Below the pieces are notes generated by a model that was given only the letters and a program-made list of their open reading frames with translations, had not been told where the DNA came from and made no database searches. Below are positions 16,421 to 24,570 of a DNA stretch of 64,000 bases, one piece after another. Numbering within the stretch: the stretch's first letter is position 1; each line of letters opens with the position of its first letter. Where the stretch lies: positions 62,001-126,000 of the forward strand of contig NZ_FZNL01000009.1 in assembly GCF_900187965.1 (NCBI RefSeq), given 5' to 3'. A program made the translations under genes and the position numbers. Source of the DNA: Flavobacterium sp. ov086 (GTDB taxonomy: Bacteria > Bacteroidota > Bacteroidia > Flavobacteriales > Flavobacteriaceae).

Positions 16421-17670
16421 AAATCTAAAAGTTTATCAAATTCGTCAGCAAAAGTATCCGAAACAGAATCAATCATATTTTCAGCAATTTGCCCTAATTT
16501 ATCATTCATTATTTTTTTTGCTTTCCCATTTTTTAACTCATAAGCAATAAAATTTTTAGGATTTAGCCAAGATTCTTTTTTTATAATTTTAGCTACTTCT
16601 TTAGGTTTTTTTTGCCCTTTATCATAAGCTAATAATAAGTTATTGATAGATGCTAAAACAAATGGGCTATGTGTTGTGAGAATTAAATTTTTTCTATCAA
16701 ATAAACAATTTTTAACTAAGTATTTTATCAATTCATGCTGTGCTTTTGGGTATAAATTTAATTCAGGTTCTTCAACAACAAAATTAAAATTATATTTTTC
16801 CTTCAATGATTTTGAATACTCTACTAAAAGCAAAATTGGAATAATAGATTGTAATCCCGAAGCAGACTCTAATAAATCTACTTTTTCATTTTCATTATGA
16901 TATATGTAAGATGTTTTTCCTTCTCTTTTATATTTGAATTTTTTATTAATAATATTTAATGATAATTCTTTTATTGTATGAATTGCTTTTTCGTATTCTT
17001 GTCCAATCTCTAAAAGATGTTTTGGAATTTGAATATTATTATTAATCAATCCTAAGGTATTTTCGATAATCAAGTGAAGGAAGTTTCTTTCAGAAGGAAT
17101 ATATAATGAATCAAATTTAATATTTATTCCATATTCTGTTAATATATTTTCATAATGGAGAAAAAAATCTACGATTGAAATTTCATATGGTTTAGTACCA
17201 TTATTGAAATAAGCATTTAATTTTTTAAAAATATCGTTAACTATTTGTGGAGTAAATTGATTTTCCCAATTAGATATCAAATCATGTTTAAGAAGATTTT
17301 TGAATTCGTCATTTTTGTCTTTATTGGACTTACTATTTTTTAAAAAATCTACAAATTGTTCTTTAATTAACTCTCTAGGATTTGTCTTTGAATATTTGTG
17401 ATTTCTAAATTTAAAACTATAATCTCCTTTGGAATAAGTGATAATAGTTCCATCATTGGGAAATGATTTCATATTATACTTATTCAGCTCTTCTTCAAAT
17501 GTAATTTTACTATTTCTTCTAAAATTTTCATCTTCTAATATAGAAATTAACTTAGCCAAAGTACTTTTGCCGGAAGCCTGCGTGCCAATAAAAGTGACCA
17601 TTTCTCTAACTTCGATATTGATATCTTTTAGAGGTCCGAAATTTTTAACAATAAGTTTTGCTCTTTCCAT
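16417..17670 (-). CDS. AAA/ABC-type ATPase of a putative defence pair
   Basis: 417 residues. The N-terminus (AKLIVKNFGPLKDINIEV) is typical of RecF/OLD-type AAA_15/AAA_21 ATPases. Walker A is G29-T37 (GTQASGKST). An ABC-signature-like SASGLQSIIP lies near residue 270, Walker B is FNFVVEEPELNLYP (about 297-310), and the switch His is in LILTTHSPF (about 331-339). The central ~200 residues are helical and Lys/Asn-rich. Unlike OLD-family nucleases it has no TOPRIM domain after the ATPase; the nuclease function may be supplied by the overlapping downstream gene. Base composition is visibly more AT-rich than lysS next door, consistent with acquired accessory DNA. Confidence 0.8.
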   Translation of the reverse strand: MERAKLIVKNFGPLKDINIEVREMVTFIGTQASGKSTLAKLISILEDENFRRNSKITFEEELNKYNMKSFPNDGTIITYSKGDYSFKFRNHKYSKTNPRELIKEQFVDFLKNSKSNKDKNDEFKNLLKHDLISNWENQFTPQIVNDIFKKLNAYFNNGTKPYEISIVDFFLHYENILTEYGINIKFDSLYIPSERNFLHLIIENTLGLINNNIQIPKHLLEIGQEYEKAIHTIKELSLNIINKKFKYKREGKTSYIYHNENEKVDLLESASGLQSIIPILLLVEYSKSLKEKYNFNFVVEEPELNLYPKAQHELIKYLVKNCLFDRKNLILTTHSPFVLASINNLLLAYDKGQKKPKEVAKIIKKESWLNPKNFIAYELKNGKAKKIMNDKLGQIAENMIDSVSDTFADEFDKLLDL

Positions 17671-17702
17671 GTTTTCAAAATTAAGGAAAATTTTTATATA
17701 AG

Positions 17703-17733
17703 AAAAAGGAGCTTCAATAAAAGCTCCTTTTTA
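17703..17733 (-). terminator. Terminator after lysS
   Basis: Stem AAAAAGGAGCTT / AAGCTCCTTTTT (17703-17714, 17721-17732) with a short loop, placed between lysS and the ATPase gene. On the minus strand it ends in a U-run. Confidence 0.85.
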
Positions 17734-17757
17734 TATTTAATATGTTTTTAAAAGAAT

Positions 17758-19458
17758 CTACTCTGTCAATTCTACAAATTTAAACTCACCGTCAACAACA
17801 ACTTTAGTCAAACCGTGTTTAGATAAGTTTTTCATTGAGACATCCCATTTTTTACCGCTTAAATTGGCAGTAACTTTTAGTTGCGCAAGATCCATTTTAT
17901 TTTCGTTTCCTTTTAGTAAAAGGATAATTGCTTTCTCTTCGTCAGACAATTCAATTGATTGTTTTTTCTCCGGACGCATTTGCGGGAACAATAAAACTTC
18001 CTGAATCGATGCATTATTCGTTAAGTACATAATCAAACGATCCATACCAATTCCCATTCCAGAAGTTGGAGGCATACCGTATTCAAGTGCTCTTAAGAAA
18101 TCCTCGTCGATGATTCCGTTTGCTTCATCATCACCTTTTGCAGCCAAACGCATTTGATCTTCAAAACGCTCACGCTGATCAATTGGGTCATTTAATTCAG
18201 AATAAGCATTTGCGATTTCTTTACCACAAACCATTAATTCAAAACGCTCAGTAAGTTCCGGATTGTCACGGTGTTCTTTACAAAGAGGTGACATTTCTTT
18301 AGGATAATCCGTAATGAAAGTTGGCTGAATATAATTTCCTTCGCATTTAGCTCCAAAAATTTCATCAATCAATTTTCCTTTACCCATTGTTTTATCAACA
18401 TCGATTCCCATTCCCCTTGCAGCGTCAAACAATTCTTCTTCGCTTTTTCCTGAGATATCAAATCCTGTAAAATGCTTGATAGAATCTGTCATTGTAACAC
18501 GAGCGTAAGGCGCTTTAAAGTTAATTTGGTGTTCGCCAAAAGTTACTTCGCTGGTTCCGTTTACGGCAATCGCACAATGCTCAAGCAAACCTTCAGCAAA
18601 TTCCATCATCCAGTTGTAGTCTTTGTAGGCTACATATATTTCCATAGCGGTAAATTCAGGATTATGCGTTCTGTCCATACCTTCATTTCTAAAGTTTTTA
18701 GAGAACTCATAAACACCTTCAAAACCACCAACAATTAATCTTTTCAAATACAATTCGTTTGCAATACGCATATAAAGCGGAATATCAAGCGAATTATGGT
18801 GCGTAATAAACGGACGCGCCGCAGCACCACCAGGAATGGACTGTAAAACCGGAGTTTCAACCTCAAGATATCCAGCATCGTTAAAATAACCACGCATTGC
18901 AGTATACAACTTCGTACGTTTGATAAAGTTTTCTTTAACCTGTGGATTCACAGTTAAATCTACATAACGCATTCTGTAACGTAACTCAGGATCATTAAAT
19001 GCATCATGTATGTTTCCGTCTTCGTCAACTTTTGGTAAAGGAAGCGGACGTAAAGTTTTACTTAAAAAAGTAAATCCGTCAACGCGAATACATTGTGCAC
19101 CAACTTTTGTAGTAAACAATTCGCCTTCGATACCAATAAAGTCACCTAAATCAGTTAATTTTTTAAAAACCGTGTTGTATAATGTTTTATCATCACCTTC
19201 GCACAAAACATCGCGATTCACGTACAATTGCAAACGTCCTTCACTATCCTGCAATTCGGCAAAACAAGCTTTTCCCTGATCTCTCACACTCATTAAACGT
19301 CCGGCAACAATCACCTTCTTACCTTCTTCAAAAGATTCCTTAATCTGCTTCGAAGTATGATTTACAGGAAAAAGATTAGCTGGGTAAGGATTGATTCCTA
19401 AGTTGCGTAAGTTTTGAAGTTTCTCTCTTCTAATGATTTCTTGTTCTGATAATGCCAT
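17758..19458 (-). CDS. lysS: Lysyl-tRNA synthetase, class II
   Basis: 566 residues; charges tRNA-Lys in the cytoplasm. The N-terminal OB-fold (about 55-160: VIVAGRLMSVRDQGKACFAELQD) is followed by the class II catalytic core with motif 2 (FRNEGMDRTHNPEFTAMEIY) and motif 3 (GMGIGMDRLIM, about 480). The C-terminal ~65 residues (KAIILLLKGNENKMDLAQLKVTANLSG...) form an extra domain found in many Bacteroidota LysS enzymes but not in E. coli. A TATCTTTG promoter box lies 22 nt before the ATG, which supports this start. Confidence 0.96.
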   Translation of the reverse strand: MALSEQEIIRREKLQNLRNLGINPYPANLFPVNHTSKQIKESFEEGKKVIVAGRLMSVRDQGKACFAELQDSEGRLQLYVNRDVLCEGDDKTLYNTVFKKLTDLGDFIGIEGELFTTKVGAQCIRVDGFTFLSKTLRPLPLPKVDEDGNIHDAFNDPELRYRMRYVDLTVNPQVKENFIKRTKLYTAMRGYFNDAGYLEVETPVLQSIPGGAAARPFITHHNSLDIPLYMRIANELYLKRLIVGGFEGVYEFSKNFRNEGMDRTHNPEFTAMEIYVAYKDYNWMMEFAEGLLEHCAIAVNGTSEVTFGEHQINFKAPYARVTMTDSIKHFTGFDISGKSEEELFDAARGMGIDVDKTMGKGKLIDEIFGAKCEGNYIQPTFITDYPKEMSPLCKEHRDNPELTERFELMVCGKEIANAYSELNDPIDQRERFEDQMRLAAKGDDEANGIIDEDFLRALEYGMPPTSGMGIGMDRLIMYLTNNASIQEVLLFPQMRPEKKQSIELSDEEKAIILLLKGNENKMDLAQLKVTANLSGKKWDVSMKNLSKHGLTKVVVDGEFKFVELTE

Positions 19459-19480
19459 TTTGTGCTCTTTTTTAAGTGTG

Positions 19481-19488
19481 CAAAGATA
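19481..19488 (-). promoter_or_regulatory. lysS promoter -7 box
   Basis: Reads TATCTTTG on the minus strand (TAnnTTTG), 22 nt before the lysS ATG. No -33 TTG at the usual distance. Confidence 0.55.
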
Positions 19489-19561
19489 AAGAAAAGAATG
19501 TAGATTTCAGAATGCAGTTTTTAGATTTTTTGAAGCAGTAATTTCAGGTTTTCAATCGCCT

Positions 19562-19632
19562 TTAGTCCCGCTATTGACTTGTATCTTTTTTGCCGAAAAA
19601 GCAAAAAAGGATACCGCTGCTATCGGGGCTAG
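19562..19632. repeat. Large intergenic hairpin element, copy 1
   Basis: Outer arms TAGTCCCG / CGGGGCTA and inner arms TATCTTTTTTGC / GCAAAAAAGGATA give a long interrupted stem with a CGAAAAA loop. A related element with the same plan (CTAGCC..., ATCCTTTTATG / CATAAAAG stem, GGATTAGCTCC end) is at 21010-21147. Such elements are scattered between genes in flavobacteria. Confidence 0.7.
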
Positions 19633-19809
19633 ATTAGAAATTATGGTTTTAAAAAGACCTTTTGGTTGGAGTGTTTTGTAATAATTTATGTTTTTTTGTC
19701 AGGCAGAGCGAAGTCGAAGCCTCGCAAGAAACTCTGCAAAGAAATTCGCCAATCTTTGTTTCAACGGATTTAAAACATTCCTTCGGATTTTTTTTGGAGA
19801 AATTCCGAA

Positions 19810-19882
19810 GGAACAAAATATATTGTAGAGATGTCCCGAGGCTTCGGGATTAATCCATCATTCGCAATCGGAACCCAATCTT
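19810..19882 (+). repeat. 73-bp repeat, copy A (inverted partner at 20834-20906)
   Basis: Begins GGAACAAAATATATTG and ends GAACCCAATCTT, with a central CCCGAGGCTTCGGG palindrome. It matches the reverse complement of 20834-20906 at 71 of 73 positions. The two copies flank the lipoprotein gene 19986-20711. Confidence 0.85.
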
Positions 19883-19985
19883 CATTCCGAGGTACGAGGA
19901 ATGACAAAACAAATAGTAATGTTAATTTCCATACGAAATTAAATATAAACCTCCCTATCTTAGCTTCTCAGAACCTTCAGAAAAA

Positions 19986-20711
19986 ATGAAATACATATCA
20001 GCCTTAATAATCCTGTTTCTTCTTGTAAGTTGCCAAATTACCGAAACCATTCAAATTAATCCGGATGGAAACGGAACGATTGAAGTTGTCCAGCTTCGCA
20101 ACGAAAATAGTTATATGCAATTGGCAGGAGATCAATATGCACACGAGGAAGTTTTTAAGGATACCACTTATGTTTTTCAGGAATATATTAAAAAATACAA
20201 CGAGACATTCGTGAAGTATACACCTGCTGAACAGCAATTATTTCAAAAATATTCGAATGTAAAAGCGCACATAAAAAAGAGCTCTTTCGAAAAAGAATTC
20301 AGAACCGTATTGATGTTTGATTTCAATAAAGTTTCTGATATCCCGGATTTATACAAGACAGAAGATTATGCAAATGATATTAAGTATAATTATGCTTTAA
20401 CGGCCGAAAATCATTATTTTAACATAGAATACCATTTTGACGGAACAGTTTTTAAACGATCTATTTCTATCACAAATCCAGGGGAACTTCAAAAAACAAA
20501 AGATCAATTTAAGAACGCAGATCCTAAATATGCCTCTTTAAAATTGACCCAATCTTATATTCTAAAATATCACTTCCCTAAAAAGATAAAATCGGTTTCA
20601 AATGAAAAGGCAATTATCAGTGCAGATAAAAAATCATTAACGTTAGAATTTCAACTTTCAGATTGTTTGCAAAATCCTGAAATGACAAATTTGGAAGTGG
20701 TTTTGGAATAA
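19986..20711 (+). CDS. Lipoprotein, paralogue 1
   Basis: 241 residues with a lipobox (LVSC, Cys at 16). No named family is recognised. It begins QITETIQINPDGNGTIEV and ends with a segment (YILKYHFPKKIKSVSNEKAIISADKKSLTLEF) that is clearly homologous to the end of the 21254-22009 lipoprotein. The two are tandem paralogues, both with a short DGNG/DNGAG start after the lipid-anchor Cys. Likely exposed at a membrane surface. The gene stands alone between two inverted 73-bp repeats, which may have arisen with or mediated rearrangement of this segment. Confidence 0.75.
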   Translation: MKYISALIILFLLVSCQITETIQINPDGNGTIEVVQLRNENSYMQLAGDQYAHEEVFKDTTYVFQEYIKKYNETFVKYTPAEQQLFQKYSNVKAHIKKSSFEKEFRTVLMFDFNKVSDIPDLYKTEDYANDIKYNYALTAENHYFNIEYHFDGTVFKRSISITNPGELQKTKDQFKNADPKYASLKLTQSYILKYHFPKKIKSVSNEKAIISADKKSLTLEFQLSDCLQNPEMTNLEVVLE

Positions 20712-20833
20712 GGCTGATTTTTTTATCATTTCGACGGAAGAGAAATCACACTATCCCGAAGCTTCGGGACACAATCAAAGTCGCCAATCTTTACGGAGTT
20801 TCTTGTGGAGATTCCTCGTGCCTCAGGAATGAC

Positions 20834-20906
20834 AAGATTGGGTTCTGATTGCGAATGATGGATTAATCCCGAAGCCTCGGGACATCCCTACAATATATTT
20901 TGTTCC
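20834..20906 (-). repeat. 73-bp repeat, copy B
   Basis: Reverse complement of copy A at 19810-19882 with two mismatches. It starts AAGATTGGGTTCTGATTGCG and ends ATATATTTTGTTCC. Confidence 0.85.
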
Positions 20907-21009
20907 TGCGGAACTTCTCGTGTGATTTACTTCGTCTGTTCGTTATCGCTCGAGTCTCCTTCGTGGAAATGACAAGATTGCGAAAACACTCTCATGATAA
21001 CCATTGCCC

Positions 21010-21147
21010 TAGCCTTGATAGTCCCGAAGTGTCGGGAGAAAATCCTTTTATGACGGTCCCGAGGCTTCGGGAGCCATAAAAGATTGCAATGTATTGCTTC
21101 GCCAGTTCGCACTTTCAGGCTCGGGTGCGGGATTAGCTCCTGAAAAT
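21010..21147. repeat. Large intergenic hairpin element, copy 2
   Basis: Plan: CTAGCC start, ATCCTTTTATG / CATAAAAGATTG stem around an inner GGTCCCGA / TCGGGAGCC hairpin, then a GGATTAGCTCC end that complements the start region. Related to the element at 19562-19632. Confidence 0.6.
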
Positions 21148-21230
21148 ATAGAAGCGAAATCATAAATAAAAACAATTATACGATTAAACAAATCAACGGG
21201 AAACGATTAAACAATTAAAAATAGACTTCG

Positions 21231-21238
21231 TATCTTTG
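21231..21238 (+). promoter_or_regulatory. Promoter -7 box for lipoprotein paralogue 2
   Basis: TATCTTTG, exact TAnnTTTG, 15 nt before the ATG at 21254. It overlaps the TTG at 21236 that opens the longer reading frame, which argues against that start. Confidence 0.6.
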
Positions 21239-21253
21239 ATAAAAATTAACCCT

Positions 21254-22009
21254 ATGAAATTATATAAACTACTTAGTTTTTCTTTTTTATTAGCAACATT
21301 AACAAGTTGCACATTTACTGAAAACATGTATATAAACGACAATGGAGCCGGTAAGTTTTCTGTTGACATGGATGGTTCTTCACTGATGGCAATGGCTGGA
21401 GATCAAGTAGGTGATCAAATGGGAGCTGGCGCTAAAAAAAATATCGATACGACTTTTACTTTCAAGCAATTATTTGAAGAAAAAAAAGACAGCATTGCAA
21501 AACTATCACCAGAGACTCAGAAGGAACTTAAAAAACTGGAAAATTTTATAGTAAATACTAAGATGAATGCAGAGAAAAAAGAGTTTTTAATGACGCTTTC
21601 TACTGATTTCAAGAACGTAAATGAGTTACAGGATATATTGCAAACGGCTGGTGCGCTTCAGAAATTAGAAGGAGGAAGCGGAAATCCTCCAGCAGCATTT
21701 GGCGGTGGTTTAGGAGATAATAAAAGTAAATTAAATTATACTTACGACGGAAAGAAATTTACGCGTAAAGCAATTATAGACAAACAAGTTGTCGAAAAAG
21801 TAAAAGATTCTGCGGCAGATATGTCTAAGATGATTTTTGCATCATCCAACTATATTGTAAAATATCATTTTCCTAAGCGAATTAAAAAAGTATCAAACCC
21901 AAATGCTTTGTTTAGTGAAGATCGCAAATCAATTACAATTCAATACCCTTTCACGGATTATATGGAGAATCCTGACAAACTCAACTTTGAAGTAGAGTTT
22001 GAAAAATAA
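21254..22009 (+). CDS. Lipoprotein, paralogue 2
   Basis: 251 residues from the ATG at 21254; lipobox TSC with Cys near residue 19. It shares with the 19986 gene the opening CxxTE-(T/N)-(I/M)-x-I-N and the closing YIVKYHFPKRIKKVSNPNALFSEDRKSITIQYPFTDYMENPDKLNFEVEF. It differs by a Met/Gly/Ala-rich insert (SLMAMAGDQVGDQMGAG, about 42-58) and a Gly/Pro-rich loop (GGSGNPPAAFGGGLGD). No named family recognised. It ends 5 nt before lipB and is probably co-transcribed with it. Confidence 0.75.
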   Translation: MKLYKLLSFSFLLATLTSCTFTENMYINDNGAGKFSVDMDGSSLMAMAGDQVGDQMGAGAKKNIDTTFTFKQLFEEKKDSIAKLSPETQKELKKLENFIVNTKMNAEKKEFLMTLSTDFKNVNELQDILQTAGALQKLEGGSGNPPAAFGGGLGDNKSKLNYTYDGKKFTRKAIIDKQVVEKVKDSAADMSKMIFASSNYIVKYHFPKRIKKVSNPNALFSEDRKSITIQYPFTDYMENPDKLNFEVEFEK

Positions 22010-22014
22010 TTAAA

Positions 22015-22716
22015 ATGAATAAAAAAATTCAACTTCAAGATTTAGGAAGTAAAGATTATAAATCGACCTGGGAATATCAGGAAGAACTTTTTAAGGATAT
22101 AGTCGACTTAAAAATCAAAAACAGAAGAGAAGAACTTGATTTACCAACACCAAATTATTTGCTGTTTGTAGAACATCCACATGTTTATACCTTAGGGAAA
22201 AGTGGTGATATCGAAAATTTATTATTGAACGAAAAGCAGCTGGAAGCCAAAGGAGCTACTTTCTACAAAATCAATCGAGGCGGAGATATTACATATCACG
22301 GACCGGGACAAATTGTAGGTTATCCGATTTTGGATTTAGAAAATTTCTTTACAGATATCCATAAATATTTACGTTTTCTCGAAGAGTCGATTATTCTGAC
22401 CTTAGAAGAATATGGTGTAAAAAGCGGACGAAGTGATGGCGAAACCGGTGTTTGGCTGGATGTTGGAACTCCGTTTGCACGCAAAATCTGCGCACTTGGC
22501 GTACGCGCGTCACGCTGGGTAACCATGCATGGATTTGCCTTGAATGTAAATGTAGATTTAGGTTATTTTGATAATATTATTCCGTGTGGAATTCGTGGTA
22601 AAGCTGTTACTTCATTACAAGTAGAACTTGGTGTAGAAAAAGTTGATGAAGCCGAAGTAAAAGCCAAAATTGTAAAACATTTGACTCAATTGTTTGAAGC
22701 CGAATTTGTTTCGTAA
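22015..22716 (+). CDS. lipB: Octanoyl-(acyl carrier protein):protein N-octanoyltransferase
   Basis: 233 residues. Transfers octanoyl groups from ACP to the lipoyl domains of 2-oxoacid dehydrogenases and GcvH, the first step of endogenous lipoate assembly; cytoplasmic. Diagnostic motifs: PHVYTLGKSG, the signature INRGGDITYHGPGQIVGYPI, the active-site lysine segment ARKICALGVRASRWVTMHGFALNV, and the acyl-thioester Cys in NIIPCGI (about residue 189). Length and order are as in the family. lipA is not in the window. Confidence 0.95.
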   Translation: MNKKIQLQDLGSKDYKSTWEYQEELFKDIVDLKIKNRREELDLPTPNYLLFVEHPHVYTLGKSGDIENLLLNEKQLEAKGATFYKINRGGDITYHGPGQIVGYPILDLENFFTDIHKYLRFLEESIILTLEEYGVKSGRSDGETGVWLDVGTPFARKICALGVRASRWVTMHGFALNVNVDLGYFDNIIPCGIRGKAVTSLQVELGVEKVDEAEVKAKIVKHLTQLFEAEFVS

Positions 22717-22737
22717 TGCTTCTAAAATATAAAAAGT

Positions 22738-23559
22738 ATGAAAAATGCTGAAGAAAATAACAATCATAGAATTGCGGTTCCTTCAGCATTTGAAACTGTT
22801 TTTTCTCATTTTTATTTTGCCGAGAATAAAACAGCATTTCCTATAACGAAAACTTTATTGCCTAGTTTTCAAACGATTCTTGTTTTTAATTTCGGAACAA
22901 AATCGTCTTTAAAATCAGAAAAAAATTCTACTCTCGAAGTCGAAAAATGCATTGTTTTAGGTCCAATAAAACAAGCGTTTGATTATACATTAGAACCCAA
23001 TTCTGAGATATTAGTAGCCAATTTTAAAGAAGATGCCTTTTACAGATTCTTCGGCAATGCACTTTTAACGCATTCACTGCCAATTCATCCGGACGTTTTA
23101 ATTGCTGAGAATTGCTTTTCGGTTTTATGGGAAGAACTCCATAGTTTCTCTGATACAAAAGAACGTGTCGATTACATATTAGAGTTCTGTAGACCTTATT
23201 TAAGAGAGCAAAATGCTTTAACAACACTTCTGGCAGATTTTAAAGAGGAAAATTTAAATCGTATAAAAGCAATTGCTTCCAGAACCAATCAATCTGAACG
23301 AAATATTCAGCTCAATCAAAAGAAGTTTTTTGGTTATACCATTAAAGAAATCAGCCGTTACGAAAGATTTTTAAAAGCAGTTGAAGCGATTCAAAAAGAT
23401 ATTCAAAACGATTCAAAAACCGATTGGCTCTCTATCGTTGATCAATGTGGTTATTATGATCAGAGTCAGTTGATACACGATTTTAAATATTATATGAATA
23501 TTTCTCCAACTAAGTTTCTGAAATTCCAAAATGATATTTGCAGTTCTAAATCTGAATAG
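22738..23559 (+). CDS. AraC-family transcriptional regulator with DUF6597-like N-terminus
   Basis: 273 residues. The N-terminal ~160 residues form a cupin-like sensor region in the DUF6597 style (FQTILVFNFG...VLGPIKQAFDYTLEPNSEILVANFKEDAFYRFFG). The C-terminal HTH pair ends with the AraC pattern SIVDQCGYYDQSQLIHDFKYYMNISPTKFLKF. It binds DNA as a regulator of unknown target; the closest candidates are the neighbouring AraC gene and the SDR/flavodoxin genes downstream. It lies 21 nt after lipB. Confidence 0.85.
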   Translation: MKNAEENNNHRIAVPSAFETVFSHFYFAENKTAFPITKTLLPSFQTILVFNFGTKSSLKSEKNSTLEVEKCIVLGPIKQAFDYTLEPNSEILVANFKEDAFYRFFGNALLTHSLPIHPDVLIAENCFSVLWEELHSFSDTKERVDYILEFCRPYLREQNALTTLLADFKEENLNRIKAIASRTNQSERNIQLNQKKFFGYTIKEISRYERFLKAVEAIQKDIQNDSKTDWLSIVDQCGYYDQSQLIHDFKYYMNISPTKFLKFQNDICSSKSE

Positions 23560-23586
23560 ATTGTTTGAATTTTGTAGTTTTGTAAA

Positions 23587-24486
23587 ATGGAAAAGCTAGA
23601 AAGTATAGAAGATTTTTACCAAAAAAAACTCCTTTTTATGCCCGATAATCTCAAAAAAGAAATCGGTCATTTTAATGTTTTTGTATTGGATGATTTTATG
23701 GGTTGCAGCGCAAAACCTATTCCGTATAGCAGGAGAGATTATTTTAAGATAAGTCTGATTATCGGGAAGAACAGAGTGCATTATGCAGACAAGATTGTAG
23801 AGATTGACAAACAGGTACTTTTCTTCGCTAATCCGCAAGTACCTTATAATTGGGAACAATTAGAGGAACAGCAAACTGGCTTTTTTTGCGTGTTTACGGA
23901 AGCTTTTTTTCATCAGTTTGGAAATCTAAAGGAATATCCGGTTTTTAAGCCAAACGGATCTCCTGTTTTTGCTATTGACGATGATCAGGTAGAAAAAATT
24001 AAAGGCATTTTTGAGCAAATGATGACCGAAATAAATTCTGATTATACATATAAATATGATGTATTGCGGAATTTAGTTTTTGACTTGATTCACAGTGCAA
24101 TGAAAATGCAGCCTGCTAATATTTCTGTTACTCAGCATTCTAATGCTTCAAGCAGAATTTCGTCTTTGTTTCTGGAATTGCTCGAAAGACAATTTCCTAT
24201 TGAAAACGCAAGACAACGTTTTGGATTACGTTCTGCTGCTGATTTTGCCAATCAATTGACAATTCATGTGAATCATCTTAATAGAGCTTTAAAAGAAACC
24301 ACACAAAAAACAACTTCAGAGATTATTGCAGAACGCATTTTACAGGAAGCAAAAATCCTTTTAAAACACACGGATTGGAATATTTCAGAAATCGCATATA
24401 GTTTGGGATTCGAGGAGCCAACTCACTTTAATAACTTCTTCAAGAAAAACATTCAGCTTACTCCACGACAATTTCGAACTGTTTGA
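23587..24486 (+). CDS. AraC-family transcriptional regulator
   Basis: 299 residues. An N-terminal cupin-like region (about 35-130; NRVHYADKIVEIDKQVLFFANPQVPYNW) precedes a C-terminal HTH domain with the classical LKHTDWNISEIAYSLGFEEPTHFNNFFKKNIQLTPRQFR (about 255-297). A TAGTTTTG box ends 4 nt before the ATG, which would give a nearly leaderless transcript if used. Probable regulator of the SDR gene that follows in the same direction 84 nt later. Confidence 0.9.
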   Translation: MEKLESIEDFYQKKLLFMPDNLKKEIGHFNVFVLDDFMGCSAKPIPYSRRDYFKISLIIGKNRVHYADKIVEIDKQVLFFANPQVPYNWEQLEEQQTGFFCVFTEAFFHQFGNLKEYPVFKPNGSPVFAIDDDQVEKIKGIFEQMMTEINSDYTYKYDVLRNLVFDLIHSAMKMQPANISVTQHSNASSRISSLFLELLERQFPIENARQRFGLRSAADFANQLTIHVNHLNRALKETTQKTTSEIIAERILQEAKILLKHTDWNISEIAYSLGFEEPTHFNNFFKKNIQLTPRQFRTV

Positions 24487-24538
24487 TTTTTGTAGTTTAT
24501 GGTTTGAATCGCGTTAGCGCAAAGAACCGTTAGCGTCT

Positions 24539-24546
24539 TACATTTG
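24539..24546 (+). promoter_or_regulatory. Promoter -7 box for the SDR gene
   Basis: TACATTTG (TAnnTTTG), 24 nt before the ATG at 24571. No -33 TTG at the usual spacing, which would fit a promoter needing an activator such as the adjacent AraC proteins (inference). Confidence 0.5.
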
Positions 24547-24570
24547 TATCCTAATTAAAATACTATTAAA

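Larger units (their letters stand above)
19459..19985. other. Intergenic repeat cluster upstream of lysS
   Basis: Contains the lysS promoter (19481-19488) and no convincing gene. It holds a large hairpin (19562-19632), one GAGCGAAGTCGAAGG element (19697-19722), a TTCGCCAATCTTTG-type repeat (19744-19762) and a 73-bp unit (19810-19882) that recurs inverted at 20834-20906 on the far side of the next gene. A TATCTTAG near-match to the -7 box lies at 19956-19963, ~22 nt before the next ATG. Confidence 0.75.
20712..21253. other. Repeat cluster between the paralogous lipoprotein genes
   Basis: No convincing gene. It contains CCCGAAGCTTCGGG palindromes (near 20753-20768 and 20868-20883), the 73-bp repeat copy B (20834-20906), a large hairpin element (about 21010-21147), and a TATCTTTG promoter box at 21231-21238. 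A TTCCTCGTGCCTCAGGAATGACA element near 20811-20834 is the counterpart of one at 19893-19915. Confidence 0.75.

Noticed and set aside
19810..20906. Insertion sequence or composite transposon
   Set aside because: The inverted repeats enclose only a lipoprotein gene; there is no transposase and no obvious target duplication.
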